Source of the DNA: Duganella sp. BJB480
Lineage (GTDB): Bacteria > Pseudomonadota > Gammaproteobacteria > Burkholderiales > Burkholderiaceae_D
Assembly: GCA_003416985.1 (NCBI GenBank)
Contig: QVIN01000001.1
Location: 806,001-870,000 of the forward strand
Reading direction: 5' to 3'
DNA length: 64,000 bases
Part shown: piece after piece, positions 39,858 to 47,569 of the stretch
Numbering within the stretch: position 1 is the first letter of the stretch
How the letters are laid out: each line of letters opens with the position of its first letter
Notes under the pieces: model-generated
Databases searched by the model: none
Seen by the model: the letters and a program-made list of their open reading frames with translations, nothing else
What the model was told of the DNA's origin: nothing
Program-made: the position numbers and the translations under genes

Positions 39858-40931
39858 ATGCTAAACCGAATCAAGCAACTGTTCTCCGCCAAAGACACCA
39901 GTCACCACATCCTGATCAACGCCTACTGCACGGTCGCCGAGGTTCGCAAGCCCGGTTTCCCGCACGTGCTCAATGCACGGCGCGACCTGGCCGATCCTGA
40001 ATTGCAGCCGCACCTCAACGGTTTCATGAACTATCTGGCCCAGGCCGGAGCGGGCCAGATGACGCAGGTGCGGTATCACGTGATCCGCCATGTGCAGCGC
40101 GTGCGCCACCATGTCAGCCTGTCCGTCGAGGAGGATGCGATGGACAGCTTCGCCGCCTGGGCGCAGGCGGCAAACGCCATCGTCTTCATGGCCGACGGCA
40201 GCGTGCGCGATCCGCAAGGGCGCGTGCTGCTGTCCACATCCGGCGACGATGGCGATCCGCAGGCGGTGGTTCCATATCCACCGCAGGCCTGGCAGCGCAA
40301 GGCGCGCTCCGACGAGCTGCTGGCCGCCCGCAAGATCGCCGTGCCGGCCACGCTGCCGCCGCTGGTCTCCGAGCCGGAACTGCGCTTGCGCACGCCGGAG
40401 GATGTGCTGCGCCGGATGCTGGCGTTGTTCGTGGTCGCGATCCGCGCCGAGTCGCTGACGGGCGGCCGCGCCATCGCCGTCGACGATCTGAAAAAACGCT
40501 TCCCACCCGCCTTCGCCGGCCTGACCGACGCGGAGCGCGCCTTCCTCGCGCAGGAGACGCCCACGGAACACGAGACCACCCAGTTCCTGTGGCGCTATGA
40601 AGCCATCCTCGTGCTGCAATGGGTGCTTGGCCTGCAAGAGGCGCTGCCGTTTGCCGACGCGATCTGCGACGTGGCGGCCATCTCGCGCACCGTCATCGAA
40701 CGCGGTACCGAAGGCCTGCGCAAGCAATTGGCCATGCGTCCGGCGGTGGAGATACTGGATGCGCTGGATCTGCACTACCGCCAGCACTGGGCCACGCGCC
40801 AGGCGATCTTGAAGAAAGCCGCCGCTCCCGCAGCGCTGAACGACGGCGTGCTGCAGGAACGCCACCATGCGCTGAACTGGCTGGTGCATTTCGAAGACCG
40901 CGATTGGGACGACGTCGACACCCCGACCTGA
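39858..40931 (+). CDS. DUF4272-domain protein
   Basis: A 357-residue cytosolic protein. The second half fits DUF4272: an RTPEDVLRRMLALFVVAIRAE segment, a LTDAERAFL motif, WRYEAILVLQWVLGLQEALP and a C-terminal DLHYRQHWATRQA. The N-terminal ~150 residues are variable. DUF4272 proteins have no established biochemical role. The start is taken as the ATG at 39858; a GTG at 39813 lies upstream of the promoter-like box and is unlikely. The deacylase gene 46 bp downstream has a similar promoter box. Confidence 0.8.
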   Translation: MLNRIKQLFSAKDTSHHILINAYCTVAEVRKPGFPHVLNARRDLADPELQPHLNGFMNYLAQAGAGQMTQVRYHVIRHVQRVRHHVSLSVEEDAMDSFAAWAQAANAIVFMADGSVRDPQGRVLLSTSGDDGDPQAVVPYPPQAWQRKARSDELLAARKIAVPATLPPLVSEPELRLRTPEDVLRRMLALFVVAIRAESLTGGRAIAVDDLKKRFPPAFAGLTDAERAFLAQETPTEHETTQFLWRYEAILVLQWVLGLQEALPFADAICDVAAISRTVIERGTEGLRKQLAMRPAVEILDALDLHYRQHWATRQAILKKAAAPAALNDGVLQERHHALNWLVHFEDRDWDDVDTPT

Positions 40932-40936
40932 CCTGC

Positions 40937-40969
40937 TGCTACACTGCTGGCTGATAAAAACCGTCCAGC
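40937..40969 (+). promoter_or_regulatory. Second copy of the TGCTACACTGCTGG promoter box
   Basis: TGCTACACT (40937-40945) followed by GCTGG (40946-40950) and, 14 bases on, CCAGC (40965-40969), just before the ATG at 40978. The -10 element, its spacing to the start and the GCTGG/GTCCAGCA flanks repeat those upstream of the DUF4272 gene, but the palindrome arms are shorter. The pair probably arose by duplication or shares a regulator. Confidence 0.5.
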
Positions 40970-40977
40970 ATAAGTCT

Positions 40978-41433
40978 ATGAGCCTGCAATCCGTTCGTGA
41001 ATTCTTCCTTGCCCGTGATCTTGATCTCCCTATCGTAGAACTGGAAGTCAGCACCGCCACGGTGGCGCTGGCGGCCGAGGCGCACGGCGTGGAGCCGGGG
41101 CGCATCGCCAAGACGCTGGCGTTCCGCGTCGCCGAAGGGCGCGTGATTTTGCTGGTGGCCAGCGGCGTGGCGCGCATCGACAACCGCAAGTTCAAGGAAG
41201 CCTTCGGCAAAGGGAAGATGCTGCCGCCCGACGAAGTGGCGGAAGCCACCGGCCATCCTGTCGGCGGCGTTTGTCCGTTCGGCCTTGCGCAAGCGCTGCC
41301 GGTCTATCTCGATCATTCGCTGAGCAACTTCGATGAAGTGCTGCCTGCCGCCGGCTCCACCAACAGCATGGTGAGGATCACGCCAGCGCTGCTGGCGACC
41401 GTCACGCAAGGGCAGTGGGTGGACGTCTGCTGA
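40978..41433 (+). CDS. YbaK/EbsC-type aminoacyl-tRNA deacylase
   Basis: A 151-residue single-domain protein of the YbaK/ProX editing family, which hydrolyses mischarged aminoacyl-tRNAs in trans (for example Cys- or Ala-tRNA-Pro). Visible conserved features are the Lys in RIAKTLAFRV, the DNRKFKEAFG segment, GHPVGGVCPFGL (the conserved G-x-x-P-F-G loop) and the terminal AGSTNSMVRITP. The length is typical. It is probably transcribed from its own promoter box at 40937. Substrate specificity cannot be assigned from sequence. Confidence 0.9.
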   Translation: MSLQSVREFFLARDLDLPIVELEVSTATVALAAEAHGVEPGRIAKTLAFRVAEGRVILLVASGVARIDNRKFKEAFGKGKMLPPDEVAEATGHPVGGVCPFGLAQALPVYLDHSLSNFDEVLPAAGSTNSMVRITPALLATVTQGQWVDVC

Positions 41434-41448
41434 CCGCTGCGCCGGAAG

Positions 41449-42081
41449 TTACGGCGCTGGCGGATCGGCCTTCGTCGCGGTGAGCACCGCCAACTGCTCC
41501 TGCAGGCGCCGGATCTGCGCATACAGAGGTGCCGTCATGGCGCCAATTTCCTGCTCGGTATATCGCGGCGTGATGTGCTGCGGGCAGTTCCAGTCGAAGC
41601 CCTCCACGGTGATGACGAAGGCCCGTTCGATGCGGCCGGCGTAGCCCGGCATGCGCAACCGCTCCATCAACGCCGGGTCCTCCGCCGCTTCAACGGTGCG
41701 CGCGCGGCCGATGATCTTCAGCCGCACCTGCTCCGCATAGTCGACCAATATCATCGAGATGCGGTCGTCCGTTTTAAGATTGCCCACGCTGAGATACTGC
41801 AGGTTGCCGCGGAAGTCCGCGAAGGCCAGCGTCTTCGCATCGAGCGCGCGCAGGAAGCCCGCCGGTCCTCCGCGATGCTGCACGTACGGCCATCCGTCCT
41901 GGTTGACGGTGGCCTGGAAAAAATGATCCCGCTCTTCGATGAAGGCGATCTCCCGTTTCCCCAGGCTGTCTTGCCGGTTTTCCATCCGATCGAGGAACCC
42001 ATATCTGGCGCGGCTTCCCATGTTCTCCTGCACTTCACGCACCGCAGGCGTGAAGGTGATGTCGGAATATGCACGTCCCAT
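41449..42081 (-). CDS. Pyridoxamine 5'-phosphate oxidase-like FMN-binding protein
   Basis: A 210-residue protein of the PNPOx-like split-barrel superfamily. Typical segments are the FFQATVNQDGWPYVQHRGGP strand pair, TLAFADFRGNLQYLSVGNL and the RISMILVDYAEQVRLKIIGRA barrel strands, followed by an F-D-W-N-C-PQHITPR stretch characteristic of one PPOX subgroup. Likely a flavin-dependent reductase or oxidase of an unknown small molecule. It is second in a minus-strand pair with a carboxymuconolactone decarboxylase-family gene, divergent from a LysR gene. Confidence 0.85.
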   Translation of the reverse strand: MGRAYSDITFTPAVREVQENMGSRARYGFLDRMENRQDSLGKREIAFIEERDHFFQATVNQDGWPYVQHRGGPAGFLRALDAKTLAFADFRGNLQYLSVGNLKTDDRISMILVDYAEQVRLKIIGRARTVEAAEDPALMERLRMPGYAGRIERAFVITVEGFDWNCPQHITPRYTEQEIGAMTAPLYAQIRRLQEQLAVLTATKADPPAP

Positions 42082-42106
42082 GATGGACTCCTCGTTTAGG
42101 TTGGAA

Positions 42107-42652
42107 TCAGGCTGCGATTTTCAGTTCGATTTTCGGGAAGTCGATCTCGACGCGGCTGGCCTTGGCCAGGATATTGGTCAGGAAGTTCATGGCGACGTGG
42201 GTGATGATCTCCACGATGTCCGATTCGCTGTAGCCCGCATTGCGGATCTCGGCCAATTCGACGGCGCTGACTTCGCCTTTTTTCTCCATCAGGCTTTGCG
42301 CGAACTTCACCGCCACCGCTGCTTGTGCGTCGGCGCTGGTGCCGCTGCGGGCAGCGCTCATCTCGTCGCCGCTCAGGCCTGTCTTGCGGCCGATGGCGGT
42401 GTGTGCGGACACGCAGTATTCGCAGCTGTTCTGCTGTGCCACCGCCAGGGCGATGCGTTCGCGGGTCAGCGCATTCAGCGAGCCGTCGTTGGCCACGCCG
42501 TGCAGGCCAAGGAAGGCGCGCAGCGCGACCGGCGAATTGGCGAACACCTTCAGGAAGTTGGGCACCATGCCCAGTTGGCCCTGGATGGCGTCCAGCAGGG
42601 CTTTTTGTTCGGCGTTGGCGGTGGCGGTTTCGATGGTGGCGATACGGGTCAT
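42107..42652 (-). CDS. Carboxymuconolactone decarboxylase/AhpD-family protein
   Basis: A 181-residue all-helical protein of the CMD/AhpD superfamily. It carries the redox motif CEYCVSAHT (CxxC followed by His), characteristic of alkylhydroperoxidase-like members. A peroxidase or thiol redox role is likely. It is transcribed first, then the PPOX-like gene after 25 bp. The LysR regulator starts 118 bp away in the opposite direction, the classic arrangement for a LysR target operon, so control of this pair by that LysR is inferred. Confidence 0.88.
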   Translation of the reverse strand: MTRIATIETATANAEQKALLDAIQGQLGMVPNFLKVFANSPVALRAFLGLHGVANDGSLNALTRERIALAVAQQNSCEYCVSAHTAIGRKTGLSGDEMSAARSGTSADAQAAVAVKFAQSLMEKKGEVSAVELAEIRNAGYSESDIVEIITHVAMNFLTNILAKASRVEIDFPKIELKIAA

Positions 42653-42770
42653 GGTGTTGCTCCTTTGGGTTGTGGGTTGTTTGTTCAGCGAACACTTGCA
42701 GTTTCATCGATAAGCGCGATAATGAGAATCCGTTAAATATGCAATGAACTATTTCTGAATTGGGAATAAT

Positions 42771-43670
42771 ATGGATAAGCTCTCCGCCATGACGATCTTC
42801 GTGGCCGTCGTCGACGAAGGCGGGTTTGCCGCCGCCGCCCGCAAGCTGAAGATATCTCCGCCGGTGGTCACGCGGGCGGTGACGGAGCTGGAGGAGGGCA
42901 TGGGCGTGCGCCTGCTGCTGCGCACCACGCGCGTGGTGAGGCTGACCGAGACCGGCGCGCGCTATGCTGCGGACTGCCGCCGCATCCTGGCCGATGTGGT
43001 GGAAACCGAGACCTCCGCCGCCGGCGCCCACGGTGCGCCGCGCGGGCGTTTGGTGATCACGGCATCGGTGATGTTCGGCGCGATGTACGTCACGCCCATC
43101 GTCACCGAGTACCTGCGGCGCTATCCGGAAACCGACGTCGAATGCCGCTTTCTCGACCGCGTGGTCAACATGATGGACGAAGGCGTGGACGCGGCGATCC
43201 GCATCGGCGTGCTGCCCGATTCCAGCTACCAGGCGGTCGGCGTGGGGCAGGTGAGGCAGGTGCTGTGTGCGTCGCCGCAGTACCTGGCCGCGCGCGGCAC
43301 GCCATCCGCGCCGCAGGAGCTGTCCGGCCATGACCTGATCGCGGCGACCGCCGTCACGGCCACCAACGAATGGCGCTTCGAATGCGACGGCAAGACGCAG
43401 ACGGTGAAGGTCCATCCCCGCATGAGCAGCACCAGCAACGACGCCGCCTTGCGTGCCGCGCTGTCCGGCTTCGGCATGACCCGTGTGCTGTCCTACATGG
43501 CCGCGCCGTATCTCACCGACGGCCGCCTGGTCTCCGTCTTGAGCGCCTACGAACCCGCGCCGGTGCCGGTCAGCGTGGTGCACCACGAAGGGCGCCACTC
43601 GTCCCGCAAACTGCGCGCCTTCCTCGACCTGGCCATCGCCACGCTGCGCGGGGACGCCGCGCTTCGATAA
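42771..43670 (+). CDS. LysR-family transcriptional regulator
   Basis: A 299-residue LysR regulator. The N-terminal winged helix-turn-helix (MDKLSAMTIFVAVVDEGGFA then AARKLKISPPVVTRAVTELE) is followed by a LysR substrate-binding domain from about residue 90. The sequence style, including GRLVITASVMFGAMYVTPIV, resembles the AaeR/PA-type group lacking a known inducer. It diverges from the CMD/PPOX pair and probably controls it. No clear T-N11-A site could be assigned in the 118-bp gap. Confidence 0.93.
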   Translation: MDKLSAMTIFVAVVDEGGFAAAARKLKISPPVVTRAVTELEEGMGVRLLLRTTRVVRLTETGARYAADCRRILADVVETETSAAGAHGAPRGRLVITASVMFGAMYVTPIVTEYLRRYPETDVECRFLDRVVNMMDEGVDAAIRIGVLPDSSYQAVGVGQVRQVLCASPQYLAARGTPSAPQELSGHDLIAATAVTATNEWRFECDGKTQTVKVHPRMSSTSNDAALRAALSGFGMTRVLSYMAAPYLTDGRLVSVLSAYEPAPVPVSVVHHEGRHSSRKLRAFLDLAIATLRGDAALR

Positions 43671-43674
43671 AAAA

Positions 43675-43719
43675 TTGTATACAAAATTCGTTGACAATGT
43701 ATCCGGCGAGGCGCAATAT
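43675..43719 (+). promoter_or_regulatory. Promoter and GntR-like operator for the purine permease
   Basis: A perfect palindrome TTGTATACAA (43675-43684), the half-site style of FCD-type GntR regulators, is followed by TTGACA (43691-43696). A weak -10, CAATAT, lies at 43714-43719 with 17-bp spacing. A partial copy of the site (ACAATGTAT) overlaps the -35. A GntR-FCD gene lies 3 kb downstream in the same purine cluster (46655-47341), making it the likely binder. Confidence 0.5.
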
Positions 43720-43851
43720 CGTCGTCAATAAACGCGTCGGTCACGAGCTGTTGCGTTGCTAAGCATCCTTTCTACGCACGGTTAAGGGCAGCCCGTGCGG
43801 GTTGTAGTTGCAAAGTAACGCCCATAAAAAAAGACAGACGGAGACGCGTTT

Positions 43852-45210
43852 ATGAATCACTTGTTATTTCAGGTCGAGGATCGGCCACCCCTATTCACAA
43901 CCGTATTGCTGGCGGCGCAACACATGCTCGCCGCGTTGGGCGGCATCATCGCCGTGCCGCTGGTGGTGGGCGCGGCGCTCAAGCTGCCGGCCGACCAGAT
44001 CATCACCCTGATCAACGCCGCCTTGCTCGGCTCTGGCATCGTCACCATGGTGCAGTGCAAAGGCATAGGGCCAGTCGGAATAAGGCTTCCTTGCGTGATG
44101 GGCACCAGCTTCGCCTTCGTCGGCGCAGCCATCAGCATAGGCCTGGAACACGGCGTTCCGGCGATACTTGGCTCGTCGCTGGCCGCTTCGGCGGTGATGA
44201 TTGTCGGCAGCTGCTTCATGCCGAAGATCCGCAAGCTGTTCCCTCATGCCGTCACCGGCGTGGTGGTGACGATGATCGGCCTGTCGCTGGTGCCGGTCGC
44301 GGTGGACTGGGCGGCGGGCGGCCATGCGCCGGGTGCGGTCTACGGCTCGCCGCTCAATCTTGGCATCGCCGCCTTCGTGCTGGTCACGGTCATCATGCTG
44401 GTCCAATTCGGCAAGGGGATTGTATCCGCCGCAGCGGTGGTGATCGGCATGTTCATCGGCTACCTGTTGTGCGTTTCGATGGGCATGATCGATTTCTCCC
44501 AGGTGCGGAACGCGCAGGTGTTCGCGCTGCCGCAGCCACTCCATTACGGCATGACCTTCCCGGTGGCAGGCGTGGTCGCGATGGCGATCGCCTACCTGGT
44601 CACGATGGTGGAAACCACCGGCACCTTCATGGCCCTGGGCGCCGCCACCGAGACCAAAATGCGGGGCAAGACGCTGGCCCGTGGCATTCTGTGCGACGGC
44701 ATCGGTTCGGCCTTCGCCGCGCTGCTGTCCAGCCCTCCGGTATCGACCTTTGCGCAGAACGTGGGCGTGGTGTCGCTGACCGGCGTGGCGAGCCGTCACG
44801 TGGTCGCGCTGACCGGCGTGATGTTGTTCCTGGCGGGCCTGTTCCCGATCCTGGGCGCGGTGGTCGTGACGATACCGCAGCCGGTGCTGGGTGGCGCGGG
44901 GCTGATGATGTTCGCGATGATCATCTCGGCCGGCGTGCAGTTATTGAGCCATGTCGAACACACCAAGCGCAATGGCATCATCATGGCGGTGGCCATCGGC
45001 TGCGGCCTGGCGGTGACGGTGCGGCCGGAGTTGTTGTCCAAGCTGCCCGCCTTCGTCAAGGAAGTCTTCGGCTCCGGTATCACGGTCGGTGCGCTGGTGG
45101 CGGTGGCCCTGAACCTGGTGCTGCCCGAGCGTCCGCTGGAACTGAACGACGACGATGAGGAAGAGGACGTCCCGCAGGCTTTCCTGACCTCCGAGCGTGA
45201 AGCAGCTTAA
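43852..45210 (+). CDS. NCS2-family nucleobase:cation symporter (xanthine/uric acid type)
   Basis: A 452-residue inner-membrane permease of the NAT/NCS2 family with about 14 helices. The N-terminal TVLLAAQHMLAALGGIIAVPLVVG segment carries the conserved QH of TM1. The TM8 region is MAIAYLVTMVETTGTFMALG with the essential Glu, and TM10 is the SSPPVSTFAQNVGVVSLTGVASR signature. The PVSTFAQNVG form is typical of purine rather than uracil permeases. The adjacent 8-oxoguanine-deaminase-like enzyme supports purine uptake. It ends with an acidic tail (DDDEEED). Confidence 0.92.
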   Translation: MNHLLFQVEDRPPLFTTVLLAAQHMLAALGGIIAVPLVVGAALKLPADQIITLINAALLGSGIVTMVQCKGIGPVGIRLPCVMGTSFAFVGAAISIGLEHGVPAILGSSLAASAVMIVGSCFMPKIRKLFPHAVTGVVVTMIGLSLVPVAVDWAAGGHAPGAVYGSPLNLGIAAFVLVTVIMLVQFGKGIVSAAAVVIGMFIGYLLCVSMGMIDFSQVRNAQVFALPQPLHYGMTFPVAGVVAMAIAYLVTMVETTGTFMALGAATETKMRGKTLARGILCDGIGSAFAALLSSPPVSTFAQNVGVVSLTGVASRHVVALTGVMLFLAGLFPILGAVVVTIPQPVLGGAGLMMFAMIISAGVQLLSHVEHTKRNGIIMAVAIGCGLAVTVRPELLSKLPAFVKEVFGSGITVGALVAVALNLVLPERPLELNDDDEEEDVPQAFLTSEREAA

Positions 45211-45233
45211 AATACGCCTGATATCAACCCTAC

Positions 45234-45268
45234 TGTTTCCGCAGTGCCCGCGCATTGTTTCCGCAGTG
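45234..45268 (+). repeat. Direct repeat pair in the permease-deaminase gap
   Basis: TGTTTCCGCAGTG occurs at 45234-45246 and again at 45256-45268, a 22-bp period (about two helical turns), in a 75-bp intergenic region just before the deaminase start. Perfect 13-base repeats at helical spacing suggest a regulator site or a short duplication. Confidence 0.6.
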
Positions 45269-45285
45269 TTTAGCCCTTATAGAAA

Positions 45286-46647
45286 ATGACTAAAACTCTA
45301 CTGATCAAAAATGCGCGCGTGCTGGTGACGATGGATGACGAGCGCCGTGAAATCGCCGGCGGCGCCGTCTACATCCGGGACAACGTGATCGAGCAAGTCG
45401 GCCGCAGCGCCGATCTGCCGCAGCAGGCCGACGAGATCATCGACGCCGCCAACCATGTGGTGATGCCCGGCCTGGTCAATACCCACCACCACATGTACCA
45501 GAGCCTGACGCGCGTGATCCCCGCCGCGCAGAACGGTGAACTGTTTAACTGGCTGACCAACCTGTATCCAATCTGGGCCAACCTGACGCCCGAGATGGTC
45601 AACGTGTCGACGCTGGCGGCGATGTCGGAGCTGATCCTGTCTGGCTGCACCACCAGCAGCGACCATCTGTACATCTATCCCAACGGCTGCAAGCTCGATG
45701 ACAGCATCGAGGCGGCCGGCAAGATTGGCATGCGCTTTCACGCCGCGCGCGGCTCGATGAGCGTGGGCCAATCCAAGGGCGGCCTGCCGCCGGACCGCGT
45801 GGTGGAAGAGGAGGGCGCCATCCTCAAGGACACGCAGCGCCTGATCGAAAGCTATCACGACGCCGGCCGCTACGCGATGCAGCGCATCGTGGTGGCGCCT
45901 TGCTCGCCGTTTTCAGTGTCGCGCGATTTGATGAAGGAAGCGGCGGCGCTGGCCCGCAACTTCGGCGTCTCCCTGCACACGCACCTGGCCGAGAATGCGA
46001 ACGACATCGCCTACAGCCGCGAAAAATTCAACATGACGCCGGCCGAATACGCCGAGGACTGCGGCTGGGTGGGGCGCGACGTCTGGCACGCGCACTGCGT
46101 GCAGCTCGACGACGACGGCATCTACATGTTCGGCCGCACCGGCACCGGCATCGCGCACTGTCCTTGTTCGAACATGCGCCTGGCCTCCGGCATCGCGCCG
46201 ATCCGCAAGATGCTCGACAGCGGCGTTCCGGTCGGCCTGGGCGTGGACGGCTGCGCCTCCAACGATTCGGGTCACATGATGGGCGAGGTGCGGCAGGCGA
46301 TGCTGCTGCAGCGCGTTGGCTTCGGTCCGGATGCGATGACGGCGCGGCAGGCGCTGGAAATGGCCACGCTGGGCGGCGCCAAGGTGCTGAACCGCGACGA
46401 CATCGGCGCGCTCAAGCCGGGCATGGCGGCGGACATCGTGATGTTCAAGCTCGATACGATAGGCTTCGCCGGAGCGCTGCACGATCCGGTGGCGGCGCTG
46501 GTGTTCTGCACGCCGCCGAATGTCTCGCACAGCATCATCAACGGCAAGGTGGTGGTGCGCGACGGCGTCCTGTGCACCATCGACCTGCCGGTGGTGATCG
46601 AACGCCACAACGCGCTGGCGCATCAATTGGCGCAAGCCGCGCGCTGA
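45286..46647 (+). CDS. Amidohydrolase, probable 8-oxoguanine deaminase
   Basis: A 453-residue metal-dependent amidohydrolase of the ATZ/TRZ-like superfamily. Metal ligands are visible: HHH at 67-69 (HxH), HTHLAE around 234, HAHCVQLDD and the GLGVDGCASND aspartate. The TTSSDHLYIYP segment is typical of 8-oxoguanine deaminases, which convert 8-oxoguanine to urate. Guanine-deaminase or s-triazine activity cannot be excluded. It lies with an NCS2 purine permease and a GntR regulator. Start ATG at 45286; no strong Shine-Dalgarno is visible. Confidence 0.85.
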   Translation: MTKTLLIKNARVLVTMDDERREIAGGAVYIRDNVIEQVGRSADLPQQADEIIDAANHVVMPGLVNTHHHMYQSLTRVIPAAQNGELFNWLTNLYPIWANLTPEMVNVSTLAAMSELILSGCTTSSDHLYIYPNGCKLDDSIEAAGKIGMRFHAARGSMSVGQSKGGLPPDRVVEEEGAILKDTQRLIESYHDAGRYAMQRIVVAPCSPFSVSRDLMKEAAALARNFGVSLHTHLAENANDIAYSREKFNMTPAEYAEDCGWVGRDVWHAHCVQLDDDGIYMFGRTGTGIAHCPCSNMRLASGIAPIRKMLDSGVPVGLGVDGCASNDSGHMMGEVRQAMLLQRVGFGPDAMTARQALEMATLGGAKVLNRDDIGALKPGMAADIVMFKLDTIGFAGALHDPVAALVFCTPPNVSHSIINGKVVVRDGVLCTIDLPVVIERHNALAHQLAQAAR

Positions 46648-46654
46648 AGTCTGG

Positions 46655-47341
46655 CTACATCAGCAGCGCGGAGACTAGGTCGCGCTTGGCCGGGCTGGCG
46701 TTGATGTCGAAGTTGAGCGCTGCTTCCACGTGGCTCAGGTGGTGCAGCATCAGCTCCGCCGCCTTGTCCGCATCGCCCGAGCGGGCCGCCGCCAGGAAGG
46801 CCGCGTGTTCGTCGGACGAGCAGGCGGCGTCGCGCTCCGATTGATACAGCATGGTGATCAGCGAGCTGCGGCCCACCAGCTCGCGCACGATCTCCTTCAG
46901 CACCTGGTTGCCCACCACCTCCGCCAGCAGCACGTGGAAATCGCCCAGCAGCTGCTGGCGCATCTTCGACGGCACCTGCGACAGCGTGCTGCGCTCCTCC
47001 TTCAAATGCTTCTCCAGCTTCCGGTAGTCGGCCGGCTTGGCCTTGGCGGTGAACTCCCGCGCCAGCGCGGCCTCGATGATGCGGCGCGTGGCGAAGATCT
47101 CGCGCGACTCCTGTTCGCTGGGCTGGCTCACCATGGCGCCCTTGTCGGGGACCATGTTAATCAGCTTGTCCTTCGACAGTATCAGCAGCGCCGCGCGGAT
47201 CTTGGTGCGGCTGACCGAGTACAGGCGGCACAGCGCTTCCTCGCGCAGCTTGGTCCCCGGCGGCAGCTTGCGCGCCGCGATGGCCTCGGCGAGATGGGTG
47301 GCAATGTCGTTGGCGCTTTCGGCAGGCTGGGTGATGGACAT
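46655..47341 (-). CDS. GntR-family (FCD) transcriptional regulator
   Basis: A 228-residue regulator. The N-terminal winged helix is recognisable (LPPGTKLREEALCRLYSVSR then TKIRAALLILSKDKLINMVP), followed by an FCD all-helical ligand domain with metal-binding Asp/His positions (ARSGDADKAAELMLHHLSH). The open frame extends to 47539, but the ATG at 47341 (MSITQPAE) fits the family, and the extension is low-quality sequence. It converges on the deaminase gene with 7 bp between stops. It likely controls purine uptake through the palindrome at 43675; effector unknown. Confidence 0.88.
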   Translation of the reverse strand: MSITQPAESANDIATHLAEAIAARKLPPGTKLREEALCRLYSVSRTKIRAALLILSKDKLINMVPDKGAMVSQPSEQESREIFATRRIIEAALAREFTAKAKPADYRKLEKHLKEERSTLSQVPSKMRQQLLGDFHVLLAEVVGNQVLKEIVRELVGRSSLITMLYQSERDAACSSDEHAAFLAAARSGDADKAAELMLHHLSHVEAALNFDINASPAKRDLVSALLM

Positions 47342-47569
47342 GAAGTGGCTTTGAATTCTGTAGTGTCGTTTTTTCGTCCCATGATACCGCAGTATTGCAG
47401 AGGTAATCGCATTACATCTGTGTCGGGGGATGCGGCTGTGGAAGCGGTTCCTATGGGGGATTGTGAAAAATTGAATCGTATTTCGCTTGTTGTTTACTGT
47501 AGTTCTGCTACATTTTATCTGGGCTGCAGTATTTCCCAAAATACAAATAAAACGACACGGAGACGAAAA

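Noticed and set aside
42095..43697. A 533-codon minus-strand open frame covering the LysR gene and the CMD gene
   Set aside because: It reads antisense through LysR and in the wrong frame through the CMD gene; both real genes have family matches and start signals.
43671..43851. Purine riboswitch before the permease
   Set aside because: I could not find the three-way junction or conserved loop sequences; a protein operator palindrome is the better explanation.
46730..47569. N-terminal extension of the amylase frame
   Set aside because: It is antisense to the GntR gene and precedes the real signal peptide start at 47570.
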